DNA from: Bradyrhizobium sp. Ce-3
GTDB taxonomy: Bacteria; Pseudomonadota; Alphaproteobacteria; Rhizobiales; Xanthobacteraceae
Reading direction: 5' to 3'
DNA length: 64,000 bases
Assembly: GCF_022835695.1 (NCBI RefSeq)
Contig: NZ_BQUV01000002.1
Location: 496,001-560,000 of the forward strand
The translations under genes were made by a program, and so were the position numbers. Below, piece by piece: positions 32,693 through 42,624 of the stretch (the stretch's first letter is position 1; each line of letters opens with the position of its first letter). Below the pieces are notes generated by a model. It was not told where the DNA came from. It searched no databases and was given only the letters and a program-made list of their open reading frames with translations.

Positions 32693-34162
32693 TCAGTCGA
32701 TGATGAAGCCGAAATTGACCGGCGTGGCGCCGATCGGTTCGGCGCGGGCGGCGACGCCGTAGATGCGATTGACGCGCGCCAGCAGCGCCGACTGCGCATC
32801 GGAAGCCGGAGCGAACCCGTCGTCGGGACGGGACAATTCCTTTTGTGTGACGGCGCGCACCACATAGGGCGTCACGATGACCATGAGCTCGGTCTCGTTG
32901 TTGACGAAGTCCTGGCTCCTGAACAGCTGGCCGAGGACCGGGATCTGATCGACACCGGGCATGCCGTTGATGGCCTGCTTGGTCTGCTCCTGGATCAATC
33001 CGGCCATCGCGATCGAACCGCCGGAGGGCACCTCCAGCGTGGTGTCGGCGCGGCGGGTCTTGATCGAGGGGATCGTGGTGCCGCCCTGACCGCCGGTCAG
33101 CGCATTGTCCATCGAGACTTCGGAGACCTCGGTCATCACCTTCAGGCTGATGCGTCCCTCGGACAGCACCACCGGGGTGAAGTTGAGCGAGATGCCGAAT
33201 TTCTTGAAGCTGACGGTCTGCACGCAATTGCCGATCGTGCCTGTCGACGAGGTCTGACAGGTGACGCCGGTCGGAATCGGAAACTCGCCGCCCGACACGA
33301 AGGTCGCGGACTCGCCGGAGATCGCTGTGAGATTGGGCTCGGCTAGCGTCTTCACGACGCCCGCGCTCTCCATCGCACGGAGCGTCGCGGTGACGGTCGG
33401 CACGCCGAGCTTGTTCAAGGCGGCACCGGTCAGGCCATTGGCCGGAGCGAGCGGTCCGTTGTTGGCGGTGAAGGCGTTGGCGTTGTTGAAGACCACGGCG
33501 GCGGTGCCGTAATTCATGTTGGCGCTGAGGTCGACGCCGAGCTGCTTGACGACGTCCCGGCGCACTTCGGCGACGGTGACTTTCAGCATCACCTGGTCGC
33601 GGCCGCGCACCACGATGGAGTTGACGACCTTGTCGGGGGTGCCGACCAGTTTTGCGGCGATGTCGCCGGCCTGCTGGGCCTCGACCGGGCTCGCCACCGT
33701 GCCGGTCAGCACCACGCTCTCGCCGACGCCCTCGATCTGGACGCCCGGCAGCATCTGCTTCAGCGCGGCGCGCATGCCGTTGAGATCGCGCTTGATCGCG
33801 ATGTCGTAGGCGGCGACCTGGTTGCCGTCGGCGTCGAAGAACACGACGTTGGTCTGGCCGACCGCCGCGCCGATGATATAGGCGCGCTGCGCCGAGCGGA
33901 TCACGGCGTTGGCGATCTTGGGATCGGCGACCAGAACGTCCTTGGCTTCGCGCGGCAGGTCGACCACCACCGACTTGCCGACGCCGAGCGAGACGAAGCG
34001 CGTCTTGGCGGCAATGCTGCTCGTCACCGCAACGTCCGCGTTCTTGTCGGGATCGGTCGCGCTGGCGAGAGCAGGGATCAGCATCAGGGCGGTGACCGCC
34101 GAGAAGGACAGCGAGCGGACCAGCGTGGTCCGGGTCGCCAGTTGTTTTGCAGCCGTTGTCAT
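32693..34162 (-). CDS. cpaC: Tad pilus outer-membrane secretin CpaC/RcpA
   Basis: A 489-aa secretin with a signal peptide (residues 1-35, ALASA). The N-terminal pilus-type N domain (TRFVSLGVGKSVVVDLPREAKDVLVADPKIANAVIRS) leads to a BON-like segment (VVLTGTVASPVEAQQAGDIA), then the secretin domain (LKVTVAEVRRDVVKQLGVDL, TAISGESATFVSGGEFPIP, VPSGGSIAMAGLIQEQT, ETELMVIVTPYVVRAV). GGGGG seven bases before the ATG at 34162 fixes the start; the long upstream extension is a shadow. It forms the outer-membrane pore for the Flp pilus. Confidence 0.95.
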   Translation of the reverse strand: MTTAAKQLATRTTLVRSLSFSAVTALMLIPALASATDPDKNADVAVTSSIAAKTRFVSLGVGKSVVVDLPREAKDVLVADPKIANAVIRSAQRAYIIGAAVGQTNVVFFDADGNQVAAYDIAIKRDLNGMRAALKQMLPGVQIEGVGESVVLTGTVASPVEAQQAGDIAAKLVGTPDKVVNSIVVRGRDQVMLKVTVAEVRRDVVKQLGVDLSANMNYGTAAVVFNNANAFTANNGPLAPANGLTGAALNKLGVPTVTATLRAMESAGVVKTLAEPNLTAISGESATFVSGGEFPIPTGVTCQTSSTGTIGNCVQTVSFKKFGISLNFTPVVLSEGRISLKVMTEVSEVSMDNALTGGQGGTTIPSIKTRRADTTLEVPSGGSIAMAGLIQEQTKQAINGMPGVDQIPVLGQLFRSQDFVNNETELMVIVTPYVVRAVTQKELSRPDDGFAPASDAQSALLARVNRIYGVAARAEPIGATPVNFGFIID

Positions 34163-34175
34163 ATCGAAGCCCCCA

Positions 34176-34979
34176 TCACTTCTGTGTCGTCTGAGAGCTC
34201 GGGATGCCGAAACGCACCACCCTGATGCTCTCGCCCCGTTTCGGGGCACGGTCTCTGGTCTCGTCGATCTTCTCGTTGACGTCGGCGATGCTGCGCAGCG
34301 CGAGCGCCAGCGTGCCGCTCTGCCGGGCACGCGCCAGCGTCTCGGCCTGCTCGGGCTTGAGCTCGAGGGTCACGGTCTTGCCGACGAGGGAGTTGTTGCC
34401 GTCCTTCTCTTTCGGCGCCTGGTCGATCGCCAGCACGCGGACGTTGGACAGCAGGATTTCGCTGGTGATGATGTCGCGGCCGCCCTGCAATTGATCGGGG
34501 TTCTTGTCGCGCCGCGACAGGATCACATCAACGCGGTCGTTCGGCAGGATGAAGCCGCCGGCGCCGGTCTCCGGCGAGATTTCCGTGGAGATCGCGCGCA
34601 TGCCTGAGGGCAGGATCGCGGCCATGAATCCGCTGCCGTTGGCCTTGACCAGTTTCTGCTCGCGGATCGGTTCGCCGACGATGAAGGGGGCCCGCGCAAT
34701 CGAACCGATGACATCGTTCATGGCGTCGGCATTGGTGTCCTGGCGGATGAACGCGGCGCTCGCGGTCTCGGCCGGCCAGCGCTGCCATTGCACGTCTTCG
34801 GCCTTCACCGACTGGCCGAGCCCGATGTCGGTCTTCGCCACCAGGACCTCGACGGTCGGCAGCTGCGCCACGGGCGGCGCGACCGGCGCCGGTTTGCGAT
34901 CGCCCACGCTCGCGAGATACATGGCCGCGAGGCCTGCGACGCCGGCGATGCCGAGGACCACGATGCGTGCCGTCTTCAT
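34176..34979 (-). CDS. cpaB: Tad pilus assembly protein CpaB/RcpC
   Basis: A 267-aa membrane-anchored periplasmic protein: one N-terminal helix (TARIVVLGIAGVAGLAAMYLA), then the SAF domain (PTVEVLVAKTDIGLGQSVKAEDVQWQRWP) and the RcpC-type middle region (GEPIREQKLVKANGSGFMAAILPSGMRAISTEI, NDRVDVILSRRD, ILLSNVRVLAID). SAF domains in this family bind peptidoglycan or stabilise the secretin. It is the first gene of the operon, with cpaC 13 bases downstream. No prepilin peptidase or pilin gene lies upstream within the window. Confidence 0.94.
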   Translation of the reverse strand: MKTARIVVLGIAGVAGLAAMYLASVGDRKPAPVAPPVAQLPTVEVLVAKTDIGLGQSVKAEDVQWQRWPAETASAAFIRQDTNADAMNDVIGSIARAPFIVGEPIREQKLVKANGSGFMAAILPSGMRAISTEISPETGAGGFILPNDRVDVILSRRDKNPDQLQGGRDIITSEILLSNVRVLAIDQAPKEKDGNNSLVGKTVTLELKPEQAETLARARQSGTLALALRSIADVNEKIDETRDRAPKRGESIRVVRFGIPSSQTTQK

Positions 34980-35263
34980 GCGATTGTCTGAATGCCCTTA
35001 ACTCAGGGCAGTCACGTCCTTGCGGCACCGACAGCCCTTCCCAAGGCATCACTACGGCCGCAAAAGTATAAGGGAACTTGATGGAAGGTCCGGACAATTA
35101 AGGGATTGGTGGGGATGGTGAACGGCGAGTTATCGGCGCCCTCGCTTCTCCGCAGAATCCCGGAGATCCCGCGTGCGCGGCGCATGCGACGTTGGTCGCG
35201 ATGCGGCGTCGCGGCAGGTCGGCCGTGGTTAATGCCGGCTAACCTGCCGCCCGCGCGGGACGT

Positions 35264-36460
35264 TCAGCGTGCGGCCTTCAACGCCGCGAACCCGCGATCG
35301 AGATCGGCCTTGAGGTCGTCGAGGTTCTCGAGCCCGATATGCAGCCGCAGCGTCGGTCCGCCCGGCGCCCATTTGGTCGCGGTGCGGTACTCGCTGCAGT
35401 CGAACGGAATGGCGAGGCTCTCGAAGCCGCCCCAGGAAAAGCCCATGCCGAACAGCGTGAGCGTGTTGAGCATGGTATCGACGGCGGTCTGCGGCACCGG
35501 ATTCAATACGATGCTGAACAGGCCGGAGGCGCCGGTGAAGTCGCGCTTCCAGATCGCATGGCCCGGATCGGTTTCGAGGGCAGGGTGGAGCACGCGCGCG
35601 ACCTCGGGCCGCTCCGCTAGCCAGCGCGCCATCTCGAGTCCGGAGCGATGATGTTGCGCGAGCCGCACCGACAATGTGCGCACGCCGCGCAGCGCGAGGT
35701 AGACGTCGTCGGGACCGGCGCAGACGCCGAGCAGGCGGATGCCCTCGGCGATCAGCGGCCACGCCTTCGCATTGGCCGAGATGGTGCCGAACATGATGTC
35801 GGAATGGCCGCCGATATATTTGGTCGCGGCCTGCATGCTGATGTCGACGCCTTGCTCGAGCGAGCGGTGATAGAGCGGAGTGGCCCAGGTGTTGTCGTCG
35901 ATCACCAGCGCGCCGCGGGCATGGGCCACCGCTGCGATCGCCGGAACGTCGGGCATCTCGAACGATTGCGATCCGGGCGCCTCGAGCAGCACGGCGCGGG
36001 TGTTGGGCTTGAACAGCGCCTCGATACCGGCGCCGATCAGCGGGTCGAAATAGGTGGTCTCGATCCCGAGCCGGCTCAGCATGCCGTTGCAGAAGTTTCG
36101 CGTCGGACGGTAGGCGTTGTCGCAGACCAGCAGATGGTCACCGGCCTTCAGCACTGCGAGCAGCGTGGTGCTGATGGCCGCAGCGCCCGATGGCGCAAGC
36201 CCGACGCCGGCGCATTGCGGCCCCTCCAGCGTCATCAGCACGTCCTGCAGCGCCCGCGTGGTCGGGGTGCCGTGACGGCCATAGGTGAATTCGGCGCGAT
36301 GGGCGTGAAGGTCCTCCGCGGTCGGATAGAGCACGGTCGAACCGTGAAAGACCGGCGGATTGACGAAGCCCTTCTGGGCCTTGGTGTCGCGGCCGGCCGT
36401 GACCAGCCGGGTCGCGACATCTTGGGGGCGGGAGGGCGTGGAGCCGTCAGAGGAGGTCAT
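35264..36460 (-). CDS. metC: Cystathionine beta-lyase (PLP-dependent)
   Basis: Splits cystathionine to homocysteine, pyruvate and ammonia in methionine synthesis. The 398-aa protein is a Cys/Met-metabolism PLP enzyme of fold type I: TRLVTAGRDTKAQKGFVNPPVFHGSTVLYP, TYGRHGTPTTRAL, APSGAAAISTTLLAVLKAGDHLLV, VIDDNTWATPLYHRSLEQGVDI, and Schiff-base lysine in QAATKYIGGHSD. FVNPPVFHGSTVL and SWGGFESLAIP favour beta-lyase over gamma-synthase. The start before TSSDGSTP is the only Met at the front. It has its own promoter region, divergent from aapJ. Confidence 0.93.
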   Translation of the reverse strand: MTSSDGSTPSRPQDVATRLVTAGRDTKAQKGFVNPPVFHGSTVLYPTAEDLHAHRAEFTYGRHGTPTTRALQDVLMTLEGPQCAGVGLAPSGAAAISTTLLAVLKAGDHLLVCDNAYRPTRNFCNGMLSRLGIETTYFDPLIGAGIEALFKPNTRAVLLEAPGSQSFEMPDVPAIAAVAHARGALVIDDNTWATPLYHRSLEQGVDISMQAATKYIGGHSDIMFGTISANAKAWPLIAEGIRLLGVCAGPDDVYLALRGVRTLSVRLAQHHRSGLEMARWLAERPEVARVLHPALETDPGHAIWKRDFTGASGLFSIVLNPVPQTAVDTMLNTLTLFGMGFSWGGFESLAIPFDCSEYRTATKWAPGGPTLRLHIGLENLDDLKADLDRGFAALKAAR

Positions 36461-36785
36461 GGAGCGCTACCGTTCGACTTTAGACTTTTTGCCGCAGCCG
36501 CCGCGTCGGGAAGACAGGGCCAGGCCGGGAGGTGTTACTAACAAGAGGTAGAAGACATGCGTCAACCCCTTGACCCGGCTCGTCAGTCGCTATGTGATGC
36601 GGCGCAACTACCAGTCGCCGCACGTTGAGGGGCCTGCCGCGACCTTCGATCCGTTGCCTGACCGATTTGCAGTCAAACTGCCGATCGAATCAGCATTTTT
36701 CGCTGCAGGGGATCATTGGGATGGCCCGTGAACGCGAGGCGATCACAAAGCAAACGTCCAACGGACGACCCTGAAAGGCCTACCC
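36461..36785. other. Divergent promoter region metC / aapJ
   Basis: About 325 bases with no gene. It should carry both promoters. I looked for SAM-binding riboswitch features on the metC side and recognised none. Confidence 0.5.
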
Positions 36786-37802
36786 ATGAAACGCGTATCC
36801 CTGGCTGTCATCCTTGCCGCCGCCGCCGCCCTGTCGGTCCAGGCGGCCTCTGCGCAAACCCTCAAGACGGTCAAGGACCGGGGCCAGCTGTCCTGCGGCG
36901 TCAGCCAGGGCCTGCCGGGCTTCTCGTCGCCGGACGACAAGGGGAACTGGACCGGGATCGACGTCGACGTCTGCCGCGCCATTGCCGCCGTGGTGCTCGA
37001 CGACCCGACCAAGGTCAAGTTCGTGCCGCTGTCGGCCAAGGATCGCTTCACTGCGCTGCAGTCGGGCGAGATCGACGTGCTGTCGCGCAACACCACCTGG
37101 ACGGTGTCGCGCGATACCTCGCTCGGCGCCAATTTCACCGGCGTGACCTATTATGACGGGCAGGGCTTCATGGTGAAGAAGTCGCTCAAGGTCAATTCGG
37201 CGCTCGAACTGAACAGCGCGTCGGTCTGCGTGCAGACCGGCACCACGACGGAGCAGAACCTCGCCGACTTCTTCAAGGGCAACAACATGAAGTACGAGGT
37301 GATCGCGTTCGGCAGCATCGACGAGGCGGTCAAAGCCTATGAATCCGGACGCTGCGACGTCTTCACCGACGACGCCTCCGGCCTCTATGCCAGCCGTCTG
37401 AAGCTCGCGAACCCCGCCGATCACATCGTGCTGCCGGAGATCATCTCCAAGGAGCCGCTGGGGCCGATGGTGCGCCACGGCGACGACCAGTGGTTCGACA
37501 TCGTGAAGTGGACGCTGTTTGCGATGATCAATGCCGAGGAGCTCGGCATCACCCAGAAGAACGTCGACACGATGCTCAAATCGGACAAGCCGGAGATGAA
37601 GCGCGTGCTCGGCACCGACGGCAATCTCGGCGAACAGCTCGGCCTCACCAAGGATTGGGTGGTGCGCATCGTGAAGGCGGTCGGCAATTACGGCGAGACC
37701 TTCGAGCGCAATGTCGGCACCGGCTCGCCGCTCGGCATCGCCCGCGGTGTCAACAATCTCTGGACTAAGGGCGGGATCCAGTACGCGCCGCCGATCCGCT
37801 GA
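36786..37802 (+). CDS. aapJ: General L-amino-acid ABC transporter substrate-binding protein
   Basis: A 338-aa periplasmic binding protein with signal peptide (residues 1-23, LSVQAASA-QT) and family 3 solute-binding landmarks: TLKTVKDRGQLSCGVSQGLPGFSSPDDKGNWTGIDVDVCRAIAAV, KDRFTALQSGEIDVLSRNTTWTVSRDT and the GSPLGIARGVNNLWTKGGIQYAPP C-terminus typical of AapJ. It is the first gene of aapJQMP, a broad-specificity amino-acid importer important for nitrogen exchange in rhizobia. A GGCCTACCC run precedes the ATG; the ribosome binding site is weak. Confidence 0.95.
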   Translation: MKRVSLAVILAAAAALSVQAASAQTLKTVKDRGQLSCGVSQGLPGFSSPDDKGNWTGIDVDVCRAIAAVVLDDPTKVKFVPLSAKDRFTALQSGEIDVLSRNTTWTVSRDTSLGANFTGVTYYDGQGFMVKKSLKVNSALELNSASVCVQTGTTTEQNLADFFKGNNMKYEVIAFGSIDEAVKAYESGRCDVFTDDASGLYASRLKLANPADHIVLPEIISKEPLGPMVRHGDDQWFDIVKWTLFAMINAEELGITQKNVDTMLKSDKPEMKRVLGTDGNLGEQLGLTKDWVVRIVKAVGNYGETFERNVGTGSPLGIARGVNNLWTKGGIQYAPPIR

Positions 37803-37826
37803 TCGCTCCGGCCAACGGCTGCCGCG

Positions 37827-39032
37827 ATGAGCATCGCGCCCCGCAAACCACCGCTGCAACTTGCCCTCAGGCTGAAGCGTGCGCTTGGCGGCAAGACCGG
37901 CTGGAACGGACTGGCCGCCCAGATTGCCTTCGCCGCGATCCTGGCATGGATCGCCTATGAGATCGTGGCGAATGCGCGGACCAACCTGGAGACCCAGCAC
38001 ATTGCGTCGGGCTTCGGCTTTCTCAACTACAATGCGGGCTTTGACGTCAATCTGAGCCTGATCGCCTACAACAATTCCGACACCTATTGGCGGGTGTTCT
38101 TCGTCGGCTTGTTGAATACGATCCTGGTCTCGGTGATCGGCATTGTGTTTGCCACCGTGATCGGCTTCACCGTGGCGTTGTGCCGGTTGTCGCCGAACTG
38201 GCTGCTGTCGCGGATCGGCGGCATCTATGTCGAGATCATCAGGAACTTGCCGGTCCTGTTCCAGATCCTGTTCTGGTACCTCGCGGTGCTCGCGGCGCTG
38301 CCGGCGCCGCGGCAGAGCATCTCGATCTTCAGCACGTTCTTCCTCAACAATCGCGGCCTGATCGTGCCGCAGCCGGTCAGCGAACCCGGCCTCTATCCGT
38401 TCCTGGCCGCGCTGACGGTCGGCATCGTCGCGGCGCTGGGTCTGCGGCACCACGCGCGGCGCGCCTTGTTCGAGCGCGGTCAGATGATCCGGGTCTGGCC
38501 CTATGTGCTGGGTTGCCTGGTCGGACTGCCGCTGGTCTCGATGCTGATGTTCGGCTGGCCGCTGAAGTTCGAGCTGCCGCAGCTGAAGGGCTTCAACTTC
38601 GCCGGCGGCGCGCGGATCATCCCTGAATTCGTCGCACTGACGGTCGCGTTATCCACCTACACGGGGGCCTTCATTGCCGAGATCGTCCGCGCCGGCGTCA
38701 TGTCGGTGCACAAGGGACAGATGGAGGCGGGCTCTTCGCTCGGCCTCAGCCGTGCCGCGACGCTGCGGCTGATCGTGGTGCCGCAGGCGATGCGCGTCAT
38801 CGTGCCGCCGCTGACCAGCCAGTACCTCAATCTCACCAAGAATTCGTCGCTGGCGGTCGCCATCGGCTATCCGGATCTGGTCTCGGTGTTCGCCGGCACC
38901 GCGGTGAGCCAGACCGGGCAGGCGATCGAGATCATCGCCATGACGATGGGCGTCTATCTGCTGCTCTCGCTGACGACGAGCGCGCTGATGAGCGTCTATG
39001 GCTGGCGCATTAACCGGAGCATGGCGGCATGA
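37827..39032 (+). CDS. aapQ: General L-amino-acid ABC transporter permease AapQ
   Basis: A 401-aa inner-membrane permease, the longer-than-usual HisM-type seen in Aap systems. It has membrane segments from about residue 29, the AapQ-typical periplasmic stretch IASGFGFLNYNAGFDVNLSLIAYN, and the permease EAA loop AGVMSVHKGQMEAGSSLGLSRAATLRLIVVPQA near residues 285-320. It starts 24 bases after aapJ, and its stop overlaps the aapM start (ATGA). Confidence 0.95.
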   Translation: MSIAPRKPPLQLALRLKRALGGKTGWNGLAAQIAFAAILAWIAYEIVANARTNLETQHIASGFGFLNYNAGFDVNLSLIAYNNSDTYWRVFFVGLLNTILVSVIGIVFATVIGFTVALCRLSPNWLLSRIGGIYVEIIRNLPVLFQILFWYLAVLAALPAPRQSISIFSTFFLNNRGLIVPQPVSEPGLYPFLAALTVGIVAALGLRHHARRALFERGQMIRVWPYVLGCLVGLPLVSMLMFGWPLKFELPQLKGFNFAGGARIIPEFVALTVALSTYTGAFIAEIVRAGVMSVHKGQMEAGSSLGLSRAATLRLIVVPQAMRVIVPPLTSQYLNLTKNSSLAVAIGYPDLVSVFAGTAVSQTGQAIEIIAMTMGVYLLLSLTTSALMSVYGWRINRSMAA

Positions 39033-40549
39033 CGGATATTTCCGCCTCATCCTTTGTCCGGCAGGATCTGGTCGCCGAGCGTGCGGCGCCGGCGAAGACG
39101 ACCGGCTTCATCGGTTTCCTGCGAACGCGGCTGCTGAATTCGCCGGGCAACATCCTGCTCACGATCCTCGGGCTATTGCTGGCCTGGTACATCGTCGTCC
39201 CGGCGCTCAAGTTTCTGCTGGTCGACGCGGTCTGGTCCGGCAAGGACCGCACCGCTTGCCTCGTCGAAAAGGCGGGTCACGAGGTCGGCGCCTGCTGGCC
39301 CTACATTCAGGCCAAGCTGACGCAGCTGATCTATGGCTTCTATCCGGAAGCCCAGCGCTGGCGGGTCAATCTGACCTATGGCCTCGGCGCCGCGCTGCTG
39401 CTGCCATTGCTGCTGCCGCGCCTGCCGGCCAAGGGCTTGAATTCCGGCCTGTTCTTCTTCGCGTTTCCGGCGGTGGCGTTCTTCCTGCTGCATGGCGGCG
39501 GCATCGCGGGCTTCGGCGTCAGCTGGACCGCCGGCCTGTTGCAGCTGTTCGAGCAGAGCATTGGCGGCGCCGGCGATCTCCTGGTCAATCTCAGCAAGAG
39601 TTCGGCGATCGCTCCACTGCTGTGGGTGCTGGGCAAGGTGCTCGTCCTGGTCGGCTTGCTGATCCATTGGCTGATCTTTCCGCTGACCTGGCTGCGCGAC
39701 CAGCTGCAGCTCTCGGCGCTGCCGGTCTGGGGCGATTTCCTGGTCACCGCGGTGATCGTCTCCGCCGTGCTGTTTGTGCTCGGAGGCGGCATGCGCACCG
39801 GGCGCAGGGCGCTGATCGGCAGCCTGCTGACGTTTGCCGGGATCGCTGCTGGCATCAAGCTGATGGGGCTCGATCGCGGCGGCTTTCCCATTGTCGACAC
39901 CAGGCTGTGGGGCGGCCTGCTGGTGACCTTGGTGATCGCGATCACCGGCATCGTCGCCTCGATGCCGATCGGGATTGCACTCGCGCTCGGCCGCCGCTCG
40001 AGCATTCCGCTGATCCGGATCTTCTCGATCGCCTTCATCGAATTCTGGCGCGGCGTGCCGCTGATCACGGTGCTGTTCTTCGCGACCTACATGCTGCCGC
40101 TGTTCGTGCCGGGCAATTTCGCCGTCGACGGCCTGCTGCGTGCCCTGATCGGCGTCGCGATCTTTACCGGCGCTTACATGGCCGAGGTGATCAGGGGCGG
40201 GCTCGCCGCGGTGGCGCGCGGGCAGGCGGAGGCCGCATCGGCGCTCGGCCTGTCCTGGTGGAAGACGACGTCGCTGATCGTGCTGCCGCAGGCGCTGCGC
40301 TACGTCATCCCGGGGATCGTCAACAGCTTCATCTCGCTGTTCAAGGACACCTCGCTGGTGTCGATCGTGGCGCTGTTCGATCTATTGGGTTCTCTGCGGG
40401 CATCGTTCTCCGACCCCAACTGGTCGACGCCGACCACGGCCTTTACCGGCTTTGCGTTTGCCGGAATGATCTATTTCGTGTTCTGTTTCGGAATGTCGCG
40501 CTACTCGCTGTTCGTCGAAAACCGGCTGAACGCCCACCGCCGCCACTGA
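39029..40549 (+). CDS. aapM: General L-amino-acid ABC transporter permease AapM (long form)
   Basis: A 506-aa permease with the EAA loop [41 protein letters not shown] near the C-terminus and [27 protein letters not shown] before it. Compared with the AapM proteins I recall (about 380 residues), it has an additional central block of hydrophobic helices (about residues 120-285). The block is in frame and has the composition of its surroundings, so it is not an obvious assembly artefact. It starts inside the aapQ stop codon; aapP follows 10 bases later. Confidence 0.94.
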   Translation: MTDISASSFVRQDLVAERAAPAKTTGFIGFLRTRLLNSPGNILLTILGLLLAWYIVVPALKFLLVDAVWSGKDRTACLVEKAGHEVGACWPYIQAKLTQLIYGFYPEAQRWRVNLTYGLGAALLLPLLLPRLPAKGLNSGLFFFAFPAVAFFLLHGGGIAGFGVSWTAGLLQLFEQSIGGAGDLLVNLSKSSAIAPLLWVLGKVLVLVGLLIHWLIFPLTWLRDQLQLSALPVWGDFLVTAVIVSAVLFVLGGGMRTGRRALIGSLLTFAGIAAGIKLMGLDRGGFPIVDTRLWGGLLVTLVIAITGIVASMPIGIALALGRRSSIPLIRIFSIAFIEFWRGVPLITVLFFATYMLPLFVPGNFAVDGLLRALIGVAIFTGAYMAEVIRGGLAAVARGQAEAASALGLSWWKTTSLIVLPQALRYVIPGIVNSFISLFKDTSLVSIVALFDLLGSLRASFSDPNWSTPTTAFTGFAFAGMIYFVFCFGMSRYSLFVENRLNAHRRH

Positions 40550-40559
40550 CAAGGTCACC

Positions 40560-41300
40560 ATGTCCACAACCCCGATCGTCAACATTTCCGCCCTCAACAA
40601 ATGGTACGGCGACTTCCATGTGTTGCGCGACATCAACCTCGATGTCGGCAAGGGCGAGCGCATCGTGATCTGCGGCCCGTCGGGCTCGGGCAAGTCGACG
40701 CTGATCCGCTGCATCAACGCGCTGGAGGAGTTCCAGGAGGGCGAGATCGTGGTCGACGGCATCGACCTCGGGCCGAACCTGCGCCGCGTTGACGAGGTCC
40801 GCCGCGAAGTCGGCATGGTGTTCCAGAGCTTCAACCTGTTCCCGCACCTTACCGTGCTCGACAATTGCACGCTGGCGCCGATCTGGGTGCGCAACATCCC
40901 GAAGAAGGATGCCGAGGCGATGGCGATGAAGTTCCTGGAGCGGGTCAAGATCCCGCATCAGGCCAACAAGTTTCCTGGCCAGATGTCGGGTGGTCAGCAG
41001 CAGCGCGTCGCGATCGCCCGCGCACTGACCATGAACCCGAAGGTGATGCTGTTCGACGAGCCGACCTCGGCGCTCGACCCGGAAATGGTCAAGGAGGTGC
41101 TCGACACCATGGTCGATCTCGCCAGGGAAGGCATGACCATGCTGGTCGTGACCCACGAAATGGGCTTTGCCCGCGAGGTCGCCAACCGCGTCGTGTTCAT
41201 GGACGCCGGCCAGATCATCGAGTCGAACACGCCACAGGAATTCTTCGCCAATCCGCAGCACGCGCGGTCGAAGCTGTTCCTGAGCCAGATCCTGCGGTGA
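40560..41300 (+). CDS. aapP: General L-amino-acid ABC transporter ATP-binding protein AapP
   Basis: A 246-aa ABC ATPase of the polar amino-acid class: Walker [11 protein letters not shown]-loop [17 protein letters not shown], signature [15 protein letters not shown], Walker [15 protein letters not shown], and switch His in [15 protein letters not shown]. It powers AapQM import. It is the last gene of the aap operon and converges on cysK. Confidence 0.96.
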   Translation: MSTTPIVNISALNKWYGDFHVLRDINLDVGKGERIVICGPSGSGKSTLIRCINALEEFQEGEIVVDGIDLGPNLRRVDEVRREVGMVFQSFNLFPHLTVLDNCTLAPIWVRNIPKKDAEAMAMKFLERVKIPHQANKFPGQMSGGQQQRVAIARALTMNPKVMLFDEPTSALDPEMVKEVLDTMVDLAREGMTMLVVTHEMGFAREVANRVVFMDAGQIIESNTPQEFFANPQHARSKLFLSQILR

Positions 41301-41307
41301 GCGAGTA

Positions 41308-41353
41308 GCGAATAAGGATCGCCCGTGTTCACCACCCACCATTCATTATTCGC
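41308..41353. repeat. Inverted repeat in the aapP / cysK convergent gap
   Basis: GCGAATAA (41308-41315) and TTATTCGC (41346-41353) are exact complements with a 30-base spacer, preceded by GCGAGTAGC. It resembles simple GCGAGTAGCGAAT-type palindromic repeats I recall between bradyrhizobial genes, and may serve as transcript ends. Confidence 0.35.
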
Positions 41354-41356
41354 GCC

Positions 41357-42391
41357 TCACACGAACGGCAGCTCGATCTTGCTGCGCTTCTCCAGCCATT
41401 CCGGGACCGGCAGGTTCTTCGAGCGCATGAAGGCCGGGTTGAACAGCTTGGACTGATAGCGGTTGCCGGAGTCGCAGAGGATGGTGACGATGGTCTTGCC
41501 GGGGCCGAGCTGCTTGGCGAGCTGGATCGCGCCTGCGATGTTGATGCCGGTCGAGCCGCCGAGGCACAGGCCTTCGTGCTCCAATAGCTCATAGATGGTG
41601 GTGACCGCATCCTGGTCGGACACCAGGAACGCATCGTCGACATTTGCGGTCTCGACCACCGGGGTCTTGCGCCCGAGCCCGATGCCTTCGGTGATCGAGT
41701 CGCCGGGCGTCGATTTGACCTGGCCGTGCTTGAACAGTTCGTACATCGCAAAGCCGTGCGGATCGGCGCAGGCGGTGACGATGTCCTTGTTCTTTTCCTT
41801 CAGATAGCGGCTGATGCCGGCGAGCGTGCCGCCGGTGCCGACTGAGCAGATGAAGGCGTCGACCTTGCCGTCGGTCTGCTGCCAGATCTCCGGTCCGGTC
41901 GAGTCGTAATGCGCCTTCGGATTGTCGAGGTTGTTCCACTGGTCGGCGAACAGCACGCCGTTCGGTTCGGTCTTGCGCAGCTGGTCGGCAAGCCGCCTGC
42001 CGAGATGCTGATAGTTGTTCGGATTGGAGAACGGCAGCGCGGGCGCTTCGACAAGCTCGGCGCCGCACAGCCGCAGCATGTCCTTCTTTTCCTGGCTCTG
42101 CGTCTCCGGAATGACGATCAGGGTGCGATAGCCGCGCGCACTCGCCACGACCGCAAGCCCGATCCCGGTATTGCCGGCGGTGGACTCGACCACCAGGCCA
42201 CCGGGCTTCAGATCGCCGCGCTTCTCGGCCTCCAGGATCATCCATTTGCCGGCGCGGTCCTTTACCGACTGGCCCGGATTCATGAATTCGGCCTTGCCCA
42301 GGATGGTGCAGCCGGTCAGTTCCGATGCGCGCTTCAGCTTGATGAGGGGGGTGTTGCCGATCGCTTCAATGACGTCTTTGTTGAATGCCAT
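41357..42391 (-). CDS. cysK: Cysteine synthase A
   Basis: O-acetylserine sulfhydrylase making cysteine from O-acetylserine and sulfide, 344 aa. Signature: IGNTPLIKLKRASE, catalytic PLP lysine in NPGQSVKDRAGKWMI, VESTAGNTGIGLAVVASARGY (substrate loop), GTGGTLAGISRYLKE (phosphate-binding loop) and EHEGLCLGGSTGINIAGAIQLA. It is longer than E. coli CysK by about 20 residues, mainly through a C-terminal extension (RSKNLPVPEWLEKRSKIELPFV) as in other Rhizobiales enzymes. With metC nearby it gives sulfur amino-acid capacity, but the genes are separately transcribed. Confidence 0.94.
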   Translation of the reverse strand: MAFNKDVIEAIGNTPLIKLKRASELTGCTILGKAEFMNPGQSVKDRAGKWMILEAEKRGDLKPGGLVVESTAGNTGIGLAVVASARGYRTLIVIPETQSQEKKDMLRLCGAELVEAPALPFSNPNNYQHLGRRLADQLRKTEPNGVLFADQWNNLDNPKAHYDSTGPEIWQQTDGKVDAFICSVGTGGTLAGISRYLKEKNKDIVTACADPHGFAMYELFKHGQVKSTPGDSITEGIGLGRKTPVVETANVDDAFLVSDQDAVTTIYELLEHEGLCLGGSTGINIAGAIQLAKQLGPGKTIVTILCDSGNRYQSKLFNPAFMRSKNLPVPEWLEKRSKIELPFV

Positions 42392-42624
42392 GTCGGGGGT
42401 AATCTTTTGCCGGTCCGTGTTTTGCTCTGGTCGGAAACTAGTGTGCCGACGGCAAAAGGGAAAGGCTTTTGCAGTGCGGCGAATTTCGTGCGGCGGACAG
42501 CGTTAACCAGCAACTGGCGTTGATCATTACCCCGCTGGAACGCTCGTTTTGCGAATGCCCGCGATCCGGCCAAATCTTGCTGCAATTCGTCGTACCGCGT
42601 TAGTTTCGCTGCACGGATCCAAAT

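Noticed and set aside
36461-36785. SAM-type riboswitch before metC
   Set aside because: I looked for conserved riboswitch segments and pseudoknot pairing on the metC side and could not find them.
38998-40668. A 556-codon plus-strand frame overlapping aapM
   Set aside because: It is out of frame with a complete permease gene and its translation has no membrane or domain pattern.
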